In this document: piece by piece, positions 42,852-53,929 of the stretch
Numbering within the stretch: the first letter of the stretch is position 1
Layout: every line of letters starts with the position of its first letter
Assembly: GCF_000143415.4 (NCBI RefSeq)
Contig: NW_003314267.1
Span: 3,027,955 to 3,091,954, forward strand
Length of the DNA stretch: 64,000 nucleotides
Source of the DNA: Selaginella moellendorffii
Taxonomy: Eukaryota; Streptophyta; Lycopodiopsida; Selaginellales; Selaginellaceae
Direction of reading: 5' to 3'
The notes under the pieces: model-generated
The model's input: the letters and a program-made list of their open reading frames with translations, nothing else
Databases searched by the model: none
Told to the model about the DNA's origin: nothing
Translations under genes and position numbers: made by a program

Positions 42852-44340
42852 TCACGTTTCACTGCTCAGCGACCTGATTCGCTTGGACATAACTCTCGAC
42901 TCACGCCTCCGGAACCACCATCCTCGAAAATTCTTGATAAAGATGGTCTCGAGCATCTGGACGACATTGCTCATGCTGGGCCTGTCCGGCTGGATGCACC
43001 AGAATGCGACCCGAAGAGCCATCTCAAACTGCTCCCAGTCGATGCTCTTGGCCGTCCTCGGATCTGCTGTGGATTTCATGTTTCCCGTTGTGTACTACTC
43101 AAATGCCCAGACTGGGAAGTACCAGCGCCCGCTATTCATGGCTGGGGAAGAACATAAACTTGTCCCTTCCGCTCCCGAGCAGAACCATTCCAAAGCTGTA
43201 CACGTCTACCTTTGGAGCGATTGCAACCATGCTGATCCACTCCGGCGCCATGTATCCTCGAGTGTCTCTCGCGGTGGTAACGTTTGCACTGCTCTCTCGC
43301 TTCATCAGCTTCGCGAGCCCAAAGTCGGAGACTTTTGGATGGAAGTTGTCGTCGAAGAGGATGTTTTGAGGTTTGACGTCGCAGTGGATGATGCATTCCT
43401 GGCACTGCTGGTGGAGATAAGTGATCCCTCTTGAGATGCTCAAGGCAATTGCCAACCTTGTTTTCCATTTGCACAAAGTTTGAGGTATCTGGGAGCTCGC
43501 TTCATCCACTTGTAGGCCTGGAGTTTCATTATTCTTCCCATCCTGGTCAGCTTGCCAGGGAACTATTTGCCATGTACTCGTAGACAAGCAGCCTGTGGCT
43601 TCCTTCGGCACAGTATCCGAGCATTCGAACCAGGCTGATGTGGTGGATTTTTCCCAGTGTTGCATCCTCCATCATTAAGTCACTTCACGGCCACCAGAGA
43701 TGTACCGTCTGCAAGCACTCCTTTGTAAACCGTGCCAAATGCTCCAGCTCCAAGCTTATCTTTGAAATTGTCAGTCGCTACTTCAAGCTGGTGATACGTG
43801 AACTTGGTGACTACTCCATCAACTTGGTCCAGAGCTTGTGACAAGCGCTTAATCCTTTTCTCGGTGTAGAGCCACCAGATCACTCCCGCTGCTAGAAACA
43901 ACAAGAGCTCGGCAGTAGCAATGGCTGCAGGAATGACAAGCTTGAAAGCTTCTCAGACTTGTTTCAGCTTGGCATAGCTCTTGACGTTAGTTTCATTTAC
44001 ATAGTCGAGAAGAGCTGATTAAGAGGAGCCTCGGGTCAAACTCTTGAAGCTGTCGAGACCTTGAGGAACACCAGAGATGTTGGAGGGAATCTGAAAACCA
44101 TTACATGGAACTGGACCTTTAGTATAACAGGCAGGTGCCATGGCGATCAACTCTGTATACAAAGCTGAGGCATCCACAGTCTGTCACAGGGGCATCTGCA
44201 TCCCTCCAGAGAAGTGGGAGACAGGTCTTTCATGTAATCATTACCATTGTAGCTGGCTCTGTCCACATGCACCCGGTCATGGTGATTACTTGACCCATTG
44301 CAGCAAAGTTGCAACCTTAGTAATGCTCTTGTGGATTGAT
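42852..44340 (-). pseudogene. S-domain lectin receptor-like kinase, PAN-TM-kinase part (broken)
   Basis: Reading the minus strand from 44340: a cysteine-rich PAN/apple-like segment (SLEGC...CLSFVYR; CNGFQIPSNISG), a juxtamembrane region with two in-frame stops, a TM helix ([12 protein letters not shown]), then kinase blocks: [25 protein letters not shown] with VAVK, HCDVKPQNILFDD (HxD replaced by HCD as is usual in this clade), SDFGLAKLM, GYMAPEW, and the C-lobe FWCIQPDRPSM. Frames shift at about 43665 and 43110, and the middle of the N-lobe is scrambled, so it is a pseudogene. Its missing extracellular half appears to be at 52990-53640, beyond the transposon nest. Confidence 0.82.
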
Positions 44341-45169
44341 GAAGTGAAAAGGTGGATCTAGGGGCATATTGATATTCTTCACAGTAGCCTCAAGAAGCTA
44401 AATGAGTTTCATATGAAAGGAGTCCAAAACAATATGGCTATGGAGAAAATATGTGCAAAAAGCAACACTAATGTTGTAACAAACGGCCATAAAAGAAAAA
44501 AAGCAATATAGCTTTCTTTCTTTACAATATGGTCATGGAAATAAAAAAATGAGAATAAAACAAATAGTTCAAATTATATAACAATATAGTTATAAAACTC
44601 AATTCTCCCCTTCCTTAGGAATGTCATCTAAGTCATAATAAAACATTTTCTTCATATCATCTTTAGTTTCTCATGTAGCTTTGTCCATGGAATAACTATT
44701 CCATTGAACTAATAACTTTTTAGTTGTCTTTTGGTGTGTTTTCACCAATTTCTGAGCAAGAATATTAGCCAGACTAGCCTTCTCAGCATTAATCTCTTGG
44801 ACTTAGATAATAGACTAATCCATGATATCACTAGAGTGTAAACACACTTCAAACTTGCTTATATGGAACATTGGATGAGTCTTTGAACTAGTTGGTGTCA
44901 GGAATCCCTCAATTCTTGCCACATTCTTGACTCTTGCCGGATTCCTGACCCACAGACCACATTCCTGACTTTCGAGACACTTCCCTATTCCTGACTCTCG
45001 AGACACTTCTCTATTCCTGACTCTCGAGACACTTCCCTATTCCTGACTCTTTGATTTCCCGTACAATTCCCGAGTCTTGAACCACATTCCTGATGATGAC
45101 ATAGCACCTCCTCGACCTCAGCTATATTTAGGCCGTCCTCGATCCAAGAGTGGTGGAGCTTCATCAACC

Positions 45170-45179
45170 TATATATAAG
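45170..45179 (+). promoter_or_regulatory. LTR TATA box
   Basis: TATATATAAG inside the 5' LTR, with a counterpart in the 3' LTR (about 50350). Its spacing puts transcription start near 45200, exactly where the self-complementary primer sequence begins. Confidence 0.6.
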
Positions 45180-45199
45180 TTAGCCTTGTTCCATTTCTC

Positions 45200-45214
45200 C
45201 ACAATCTGAATCAA
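45200..45214 (+). promoter_or_regulatory. Presumed RNA 5' end, self-primer segment
   Basis: CACAATCTGAATCAA is the exact reverse complement of 45306-45320, the segment just past the 5' LTR where a primer-binding site is expected. In the Tf1/sushi group of chromodomain elements the 5' end of the RNA folds back to prime reverse transcription. I propose the same here. The 3' LTR carries the same motif (about 50381-50396). Confidence 0.6.
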
Positions 45215-45305
45215 TGTTAATCTAAGGCCATTTCTTTGTTTCTACTAGTTTTTCTCTTTGTCTTCTATATTTTCCAGTCTTGATTTTGTTGGGGGTCTTG
45301 ATAAT

Positions 45306-45320
45306 TTGATTCAGATTGTG
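45306..45320 (+). promoter_or_regulatory. Primer-binding site (self-priming type)
   Basis: TTGATTCAGATTGTG starts two bases after the 5' LTR. It does not resemble the initiator-Met tRNA site (TGGTATCAGAGC) used by many plant Gypsy elements, but pairs perfectly over 15 bases with 45200-45214. Confidence 0.6.
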
Positions 45321-48300
45321 TTTTTTTGCTTTTGGTTTAGCTTGTTTTGATTGTTTGACTGCTTTTGCCTTTTTCCCCCTTTTCTTTCTTCTTTGCTAAT
45401 GGAGTCTCCAAGACATTCTGATTTCTTTGCCAAAGTCCTTGCAAAAATCCAGTCTAAGAATACCAAGCTAAAAGTGACCCTTCTTCACATGCAATAGGAG
45501 CTTGCTTCACTTTTGGCTCAAAGATCAAGCAAAGTTCTTGAACCGAAGGTGAGTTTCCTGCTGAAATTTTCAAGCAAGCATTTGGAGCTTTGCAGATTCC
45601 TGAACCAGATGGAGCTAATCTTCGCACTTCAACATCAGCGGTACCCCACTCCCGAGTCTGAAATCAGTGAGATCGGGACATTGTTCAAAGGTGCAGCTTT
45701 GTCATTGTTTTCTCCTCTCCTGGAGAAGAGCATGAAAGGGGTTGTGGTTTCGGAGCTGATGGATCTTCAGTTGTTCAAAGAGAAGCTTGAAGCATGTTTT
45801 GGTGAGACGGATCGGGTTTAGGCTGCCACCACAAATATGAGATGTCTCTCTTAGGGGTCTCATCTTGCCTCAATATATGCTACAGAGTTTCAACTCCTTG
45901 CCTTGGACACTTAGTGGGATGAGCAGGCCTTGATTGATTAATTTTGTTTCGGCCTCAACAACGGTGTCAAAAATTTGTTGCTCACCATGGAGGATCCTAC
46001 GGACCTGTCGGACGCCATCAACAAAACTATTTGATGCGACAATCGTCTCTTTGAACATCATCAAGAAAGTCGCCGCACTGCCATTTTCCCATCCCAAACT
46101 CAGGAATCCCAACTTGAGTCTTTGGGACATACTCTTGAACCTATTGCTCTGGTCCCAATGGATATTTTTGGTACTTCCCAACTCATCAAAGGGAAGTTGA
46201 GTCTTGTTGAGAAGCAACGTCGAGTATCTCATAATCTTTGCCTCTACTGTGCTGATCCTAATCATAAAGCAACTATATATCCTAAGAAGCCTCCCCAACT
46301 GCTCGAGTTCACTCTGCCTCAAGGTCCACCTCTATTGCAATTGGGAAACGACCCTGTCTAAACAAAGTAGGAGGTGTCTGTTTGGACTCCCCAAATAAAA
46401 ATCACTTTTCTTCTTTATCATGCTCTTCACCACCTTTCATCAAAGCCACCACTAATTCCCACAACTTCCGCATCCCATATCTCCTTTCTTTCACTGGACA
46501 ATCAGGACTCAAGGCTCTGGTGCTACTAGATTCGGGTGCAACTTCCTATTTCATGGACATGGACTTTGCTGCCCGACATCACATTCCTTTTTTTCCTACC
46601 ATACAGGATTTGAGGGTTGAAGGCATCAGTTGACATTTTGTGTCTCCATCTTCTGGACTTAAGGAAACATTACGTTCGAGTACACATTGGGTCCACCATT
46701 ATTGATATTGCCTTCAACATTATCAACAACAAGTCCTCCTCTATGGTGCTCGGCCTTCCTTGGTTCCAACTGCACCAACTACAGATCTGTTGGAAGGAAT
46801 TATAGCTCATCTCTCCCACGTCACCATCTCCCACATCTTCCCTTGCTGTTCATCGAGTCTGAATTAGGAAAAATTCCCTAAACTCAAATTGGGGTTCTAT
46901 TCTTGACTCTACGAAGTTTTCACCCTCTTCTTTTCCCTCTCTTCCATCTTACACTGATAGTATCCTTGCTTCATCATTCCATTCAATCGTACGCCTCCTC
47001 CTATCTCCACAATAACTATGAAAGAACTCTTTCATGAAGAACCTATTTTCCTTTTTGCTTTGCATGTTTCTCCTGTTAGTCTTCCTGAGAAGTATCATGA
47101 TTTTGGGGATGTGTTTGACAAGAAAAAAGCTAGTGTACTGCCTGTTCATCAGCCTTACAATTGTTCCATTAATTTACAGGAAGGAGCGTCACCTCCGTGG
47201 GGGCCTATCTACGGGTTATCCCCATTTGAGCTTAAGGCCCTCAAAGAGTACATGGACAAGAACCTTGCCTCAGGGTACATTTAGCATTCACAATCCCCGG
47301 CTGAAATGCTTGTCTTCTTTGTCGAGAAGAAAGATGGGAGTTTATGGCTAGTCATTGACTATCGAGGTTTGAACAAGGTGACTGTTCGGAACTGTTATCT
47401 GCTGCCCCTGATCTCAGACCTGTTGGAACGCCTCAACGGTGCCCGCTTCTTCATCAAGATCAACTTCCGTGGAGCATACAACCTGATCTGGATCTGGCTT
47501 GGCGATGAATGGAAGACTGCATTCCAAACCTACTATGGCCACTTCAAGTACACTGTTATGCCGTTTGGCTTGACAAATGCTTCAGCAGTTTTCCAACATA
47601 TGGCAAATGATGTCTTTTGGGAGTTTCTTAATCAAATGGTGATCGTCTACCTTGACGACATCCTTATCTACTAAAAAACTCAGGAGGAGCACAACAAGTA
47701 TGTGCGCAAGGTGTTGGCAAAGCTGCGGGAACACAGCCTATACGCGAAGCTTGAGAAATGTTCCTTTGATCAGGAGTCTGTGGAGTTCCTTGGGTACATT
47801 GTCACTCTTGAGGGTATCATGATGGATCCTATCAAAGTCAAGACTATTTTGAATGGGAGCCTCCACAATTAATGTCGAATGTTCAGGTTTTCCTTGGCTT
47901 CGCCAACTTCTACCACAAATTCATTGATCACTACTTTGACATTGTCTTTCCTCTCACACATCTCACTTGCAAGGATGTTCCCTTCTCTTGGTCTACTGTT
48001 GCCCAGTAGGCCTTTGACACACTCAAGGCGGCCTTCAATTCTGCTCCCATCTTGATCCATGCTAATCCCTCACAACCTTTCTTCATCGAGGTGGATGCCT
48101 CTCACTTTGCCATCGGTGCTGTGTTGTCTCAACTCGAAGCAGATCAGGAATTTCATCCGGTCGCTTTCCATTCTTGGAAATTCCAACTTACAGAGATCAA
48201 TTACAAAATCCATGACAAGAAGCTCCTTGCCATTGTGGATTCCTTTGGAGAGTGGCGCCATTTCTTGGAGGGGGCGAGGCATCAAACAACGGTCTGGATG

Positions 48301-50123
48301 GATCACAAAAATCTTGAGTACTTTGCCACTTCCCAAGTTTTGAGCCGTCATCAGGCAAGGTGGGCACAATTCCTAAGTCGATTTGACTTTGTTATCAAGT
48401 ACAGACCTAGAAAGCTTCAAAGCCTTCCTGATGCTCTTTCAAGGCGCTCTTATTTTAGTCTCAAACTTGGTAATCCTGCCTTCGATCAACAGGATCAAGT
48501 TATCCTTGGTCCTGATCAGCTTCAAGTTATGGCAATTTCCGGTGCCCGTCAGGACTCCTCCTTGATGGATGCAATCAGAAATTATCTTTAATCCGATGAC
48601 CTCGCTAGCAACATTTTTCCCCATCTTTAGGCTGGATATCCAGTGACTCCCAACTGCCGGCGATTTGATGAGTTCGAGTTCTTAGATGGCTTGTTGTACC
48701 ATGGGGAGCAACTTTACGTTCCTAAAGGTGATGCTCATAGGTTGGTCCTAATGGCGTGCCACGATAGCTCGACTACTGGTCACTCCAGCATTGTGAAAAC
48801 CTATGAGCTGGTTGTATGGGACTTTTGGTGGTCTTATATGGACAACTACATCAAAGCTTTTGTTACCTCTTATGACATTTGCGCCCAAAATAAAGTACCT
48901 CACCACCTTCCTTCAGGTTTGCTTCGTTCCCTCCTAGTCTTTTCAGGTCCTTGGGAATCCATCTCTATAGATTTCTTGAGTGATCTTCCGAGTTCTAGAG
49001 GCTTCAACAGCATTTTAGTTGTGGTGGATTGCTTCACAAAGATGGTGCACTTCTTGCCATGTACCAAGAAGTTTTTGGGCAAGGACATGGCAAAATTGGT
49101 ATTTAGGGAAATTTTCCGACTTCATGGGATTCTTGCATATGTGGTTTCGGATCAAGGACCTCAGTTCATCTCTTATTTCTAGCAATGGTTCTTGCAGCTT
49201 CTTGGAGTGAAGGCCAACCTCTCTTTGGCATATCATCCTCAAACTGATGGACAGTCCAAGTGAACGATTCAGACGTTGGAACAATTCCTGAGATGCTTCA
49301 TCAACTATCATCAAGATGACTGGTTTAATATCCTTCCCCTTGCTGAGTTCTCCTATAACAACTCTGTTCACTCCTCCTTTCAAGTTTCCCCCTTCTTTGC
49401 AAACTCTTGCCGAAATCCCCAATTCAATCTCTCACTTCCTTCTTCATTTGAATCCTCTCATTCAAATTCCCGCTCTAAGGCATTTGTCTCCAACCTCCAG
49501 GAAATCCACAACTCCATCTCCTTCCACCTCCATCGTGCTCAGGAATCTCACAAAACATTTGCCAATGTCCATCGTCAGGATTGTCCCCCTTACAATATCA
49601 GGGATAAAGTCTAGCTCCTCAAGTGAAATATGTCCACCACTAGGCTATGTCCTAAACTCGATTTCAAACACCTTGGTCCTTTCCCTATCATTGCCATCAT
49701 TAATCCTATCACTTATCACCTTGCACTTCCCTCCTCATATGAAATTCACCCCATTTTTCACTCCTCTCTCCTTGAGCTTTATATTCCCAGTCCTATTCCA
49801 AATCAGGTCATTCCTCTACCTCCACCAGTGCAGCTCAAGGATGGGTCGGAGTACGAGGTTCAGGACATCCTTGATTCCAAGATCTCACGGTCTAAACTCT
49901 ACTATCTGGTAGACTGAAAGGGTTACAGACCTGAGGAACGCACTTGGGAACCTATGGACAGCCTGATTCATTCTCTTGACTTTATTCAGGACTTCCATTG
50001 TCTCTATCCTTGTCATCCCAGTCCTTATTCTTTTCATTCTCCATCTCCTGTCCCTCGCTGCCCATCTCATCGTCCTCTTCGTTTTCATTCATGTCCTCGT
50101 TCCATTCGTTCTTGAAAAGGGGG

Positions 50124-50487
50124 TGCTCTCAGGAATCCCTCAATTCTTGCCACATTCCTGACTCTTGCCGGATTCCTGACCCGCAAACCACATTCCTTAC
50201 TCTCGAGACACTTCCCTATTCCTGACTCTCTGATTTCCTGTACGATTCCTGAGTCTCGAACCACATTCCTGATGATGACATGGCACCTCCTCGACCTCAG
50301 CTATATTTAGGCCGTCCTCGATCTAAGAGTGGTGGAGCTTCACCAACCTATAGTATATATAGGTTAGCCTTGTTCCATTTCTCCACAATCTGAATCAATG
50401 TTAGTCTAAGGCCACTTATTCATTTCCACTAGCTTTTCTTTTTGTCTTCTGCATTTTCCAGTCTTGATTTTGTAGGAGGTCTTGATA
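50124..50487 (+). repeat. 3' LTR of the chromovirus (364 bp)
   Basis: It begins TGCTCTCAGGAATCCC directly after the polypurine tract and ends GGTCTTGATA. Apart from the missing tandem units it closely follows the 5' LTR, with scattered substitutions, so the insertion is not very old but not recent either. Confidence 0.88.
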
Positions 50488-50599
50488 GTTGGCAAGTCCA
50501 AAGTGTATACAAGATCCCTCTCGCACTGTAAAATTGTCTAAGGCTCTAGAGACAACTTAACACTGCCACCTCCTTTCAAAGACCATTGTGTATCCAATT

Positions 50600-50830
50600 T
50601 GTAAACAACTAAATTTTCCATTCTAGTTTAGTCACTTAACCACACCTTTGACCACTTGAAGGAATCTCACTCACAATTTTCATAAATTTTATTCTTAACT
50701 TAGGGACATATTAACCCTATGAATGACATCTATACCATTCAGCCTTTGCACTGGGTCCAAGTGCTCCATATGTCTGATCCCATAATAAACACCTAAAGGT
50801 ACCACTATTATATCAGCCAGTTATGCTAAA
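50600..50830. repeat. Diverged repeat shared with 57425-57660
   Basis: Both stretches follow the same order of words (aaattttccattcta; tttgacca; tttaagtgct or tccaagtgct; acacctaaaggt) with many differences. It may be an old LTR or leader of an element family in this region. Confidence 0.55.
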
Positions 50831-52434
50831 ACTATGTCCATTCACCTTTGTCTTGGGGTAATCTAAGACCACCCATACCATATGCATGAGATATCTAATC
50901 TCCTCTAAGAAAAACTTACACTTAGATAACTTTGAGTAGAGTTTGTTGTCCCTCAAAAGTTACAAAACACTTCACACATACATCTCATGTTCCTCCATTG
51001 AAGAACTAAACATTAGGATATCATCAAAATAATCAATTGCAAACTTTCCTAGATAAAGCTATAAAATCTAATTCATCAATCTTTGAAAAGTTGTAGGAGC
51101 ATTTGTTAAATTAAATGGCATCACCAAAAACTTGTAATGATCTATCCTTATCAAAAATGCAATTTTTGGAACATCCTCCAGCTTGATACAAATCTAATGA
51201 TACTCTTGCCTTAAATTAATCTTTAAAAAATATTGAGCACTATGGAGCAAATCATTAATACAAGGGATTGGGAATATATTCTTCATAGTCCTATCATTCA
51301 ATCCTTTGTAGTTTATGCAAAGATGGTATATGCCATTTTTCTTCTTGACCATCACTACTAAAGCAACCTAAGGAGACTTGTTGATCTATAACCACTTTTT
51401 CCGAAGGTACTTAGCAAGTTGTTTATTAATCTCCTCATCTTTAGTGGGACTAGTACAAGTCAGTTGTCACTGATAAAGAGTAGCTCTAGGAACCAAGTTA
51501 ATCTTATGTTGAATTTCACGTTCAAGAAGCAAACTATTAGACAACTCATCTAGAAATACATCATAGAACTCCTCCTGAATGGAATCCATCCAAGCCCCAT
51601 GCCCATGAATGTACTCCAAATCAGATATAATCATATTAGAAAGAAACAAGTACACCACAAAAGAGCTAGTTATCTCATATATGCAAATCACCAACTCTAA
51701 AGTGTTAATCAATGGAGTATCACTATTGTCCATCCTAACAATCTCTTTCACAGTGCCACCAACTTCAATATGCAGAACATTATGCTCCTAATTGATCCCT
51801 AGCTTTCTGTCATAAAATCATTCTTTCCTAAGAATAATATTTGTGTGACCAATATCCATAACTTGGAACAAAGGATGGTTAAGAATCCTTTGAATTGTCA
51901 AAAGAACACTCAGAGCCCATTCACGAGTGTTACATCCATCTACTATAACCCTAAACCTTGTGACAACAAAAACAATTACCCTCCATCTTGTCCTTCTCAT
52001 GTTGATCTAAATGAGTTTCTTTAGCCTCATGATCATTTCCACTCTTTGAGCCATGATGGAACAATGGCTGTTTCTTCCCCAATATAAAGCATTGGCAAGT
52101 TGGTCATCATGTTGATAGAGTTGATCAAGTTGATTGATAATTTGGGCGAAAAGATCTGAGCCTTAATGATAGCATTAATCAATGTTGCAAGAAAATCCTT
52201 CTTGACCTTTTACTACACACCCATTAAATTTAGACTTTTGATAAAACATTGCACCTTTAGTAGTTTATGATAAATGTCTGTGAGACTAAGGCAAAGGTCA
52301 TGGGTATATGCATTTAAAGACAAAGTCCTTTACTAAATCTCTAGCAACTAATTCATAAAATTAACTTTTTCAAACTTCTTGATAAATGAAGCATGGAAAA
52401 CCTTTATTAAATCACTCCAAGAAGTTGACTTTTA

Positions 52435-52510
52435 ACTATTTATGGAAAGTGTCCAAATTTACTAATTGGGCATATCTATGGAATGTAAAGATTATCCTGA
52501 ATATAATGGT
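52435..52510. repeat. 76-bp module inserted in the outer Gypsy copy (partner 63573-63648)
   Basis: The copy of this Gypsy family at 3840-3870 reads straight across (gtcgactt then cggattagctttga), while here 76 bp from actatttatgg to aatggt sit in between. The same 76 bp occur at 63573-63648 with no length change. Confidence 0.75.
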
Positions 52511-52989
52511 ATTGGATTAGCTTTGATAGAGTTCTTCCACCATGAAGAAGTATGGCTTGTAAGCTTCGTCACAAAAAAAAACTTTATCCTCACAAAGATT
52601 ATGAGACCAATAACTTTCCCACAATTCCAACCAAGAATCAACTTCTTAACTATCACAAACATTTAGTAATGATTTTCATTCCATGATACCATAATCCTTG
52701 GTATAATTGATATACCAATGGTAATCATGGATATTAGATTAATTCAACCCTTAAAGGTCCATGCAAAGTAAAAAATCCTTAATGAAATTGTTAGAATCTT
52801 TAACCTTTTTAATAACCTCAGAAATTTGGCATCCTTGCCACACAACAACATCATCAAGAGTCTCTTCTTCATCGTCATGGCATCAAGATCAATATTCTGC
52901 TCATCTACCATCCCCAAAAGAACATGCTAATGAAATAAACAAGGAGTCCTTAAATCCCACAGGCCAGAGAATATTCCTGTAGTTTGTGT

Positions 52990-53640
52990 CAGTGCACAAA
53001 CTAAAAGGTCCACACACTCCATGGATTCGGCACTTGAGAAGCATTGCCTTCCAAGAGGAGTTATCTGTCATCCAGTAGCTTGCTGAATCTTTCAACTCAA
53101 GAGCAGCCAAGAATATGAGCTGTGTTGAAACATCAGTCATTTCAAACTCTGTCTCCCAGATATCAAAGCTTGCCTGCTTTTGAAAACTTGATCTTGGAGC
53201 TATGTATCAGTCAGGAGGTCAAAACTTTGCCATGAAACTGAATTGTTGCTGTGTTTGAGCACAAGATTTTCATCATCTTGCATGTCCAGTCTCACACCAG
53301 CTACTGCAACTCACGATGACTTGAGCCACCCCATTATGCAACACAAACAATCCTTGGGCTTCATTAAGCACAAGTTGGGCGAGCAGTGGCAGTCCAGATA
53401 ATTGTCTCAACGAAGTGTCTCAACTGATTCCTACATTCAACTTACCAGGAGCTCCAGTGTCATTGAGGGAACCAAACCCAAAGGTCGTCCCTGGCGAGAT
53501 CAGGATTTGAGAGTGCTGCCTGTTTGAATGCTTCTGCCCATTTCAATTTCGCTCGTTAGAACTGCCGCTCGCAGTATCAACATGAAAGGCGACATTACAG
53601 AATGCCATGCGGTCACGCAAATTGTACAATAGAAGATGTT
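52990..53640 (-). pseudogene. S-domain lectin receptor-like kinase, extracellular half (broken)
   Basis: On the minus strand, SQILISPGTTFGFGSLNDTG (start of a bulb-lectin domain, about 53480-53560) leads through LSGLPLLAQLVLNEAQGLFVL to an S-locus-glycoprotein-like block (CRIHGVCGPFSLCTD, about 53000-53040). Several in-frame stops are present. Homology ends exactly at the presumed right LTR of the outer Gypsy element (52989). Domain order and orientation fit it being the 5' part of the kinase pseudogene at 42852-44340. Confidence 0.68.
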
Positions 53641-53929
53641 TTGAAAAGGTCCTCTCCCCTGTCCAGTCAAAAAGCTTGCTTCTTGTCTTTTTACAAGACG
53701 TCTATATCTTGACTTGAGATTCTTAGATCACAACTGGTTTGGGAGATACTTGCTTGTAGATAACAATTCTATATGAGACTAGTTGTCAAGGTTGAAGCCT
53801 CTTTCTAGGACTCCCATCAAGAGCCAATATATAACGGAAAAGGAAAATGTACAGCAAGAATAGCCATAGCCATAAAGAAGTAAAATAAACACAACCTACC
53901 TTTACCTCCTTAACCAACTTCTTATATAG

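Larger units (their letters stand above)
44896..45303 (+). repeat. 5' LTR of the chromovirus (408 bp)
   Basis: It begins TGTCAGGAATCCC and ends GGTCTTGATA. It is longer than the 3' LTR because a 26-bp unit (cgagacacttccctattcct...) is present three times in tandem (about 44970-45050) instead of once. A TATA box (tatatataag, 45170-45179) lies about 30 bp before the presumed transcript start near 45200. Confidence 0.88.
44896..50487 (+). mobile_element. Chromodomain Ty3/Gypsy retrotransposon (chromovirus), near full length
   Basis: It is 5592 bp with two LTRs and a 5-bp target duplication (gttgg at 44891-44895 and 50488-50492). Domain order on the plus strand: gag remnant (45513-45821), retropepsin (LLDSGATSYFMD, about 46525), reverse transcriptase (47306-47674; [16 protein letters not shown] and VYLDDILIY), RNase H (48052-48430; FFIEVDASHFAIGAVL), integrase (48643-49600; WESISIDFLSDLP; VVSDQGPQF) and a carboxy-terminal chromodomain (EYEVQDILDSK...YLVD-stop-KGY...EERTWEP, about 49855-49960). 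Several frames are closed by stops; in the chromodomain a TGG-to-TGA change replaces the conserved Trp. Integrase lies after RNase H, as in Gypsy. A polypurine tract (gaaaaggggg) precedes the 3' LTR. Confidence 0.9.
44391..52989 (-). mobile_element. Outer Ty3/Gypsy element (minus strand), split by a younger insertion
   Basis: It is paralogous to the element at 1123-4180. The left piece 44391-44895 matches 1225-1740, and the right piece begins at 50488, where the match to about 1740 resumes. On the minus strand, 50940-51750 holds reverse-transcriptase remains and the preceding linker (HKINLVPRATLYQ), and 51900-52790 gag debris. The right end (52945-52989) matches the presumed LTR motif at 1135-1190. 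The element is inactive. It lies between the two halves of the receptor-kinase pseudogene, and the younger chromovirus lies inside it. Confidence 0.72.
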
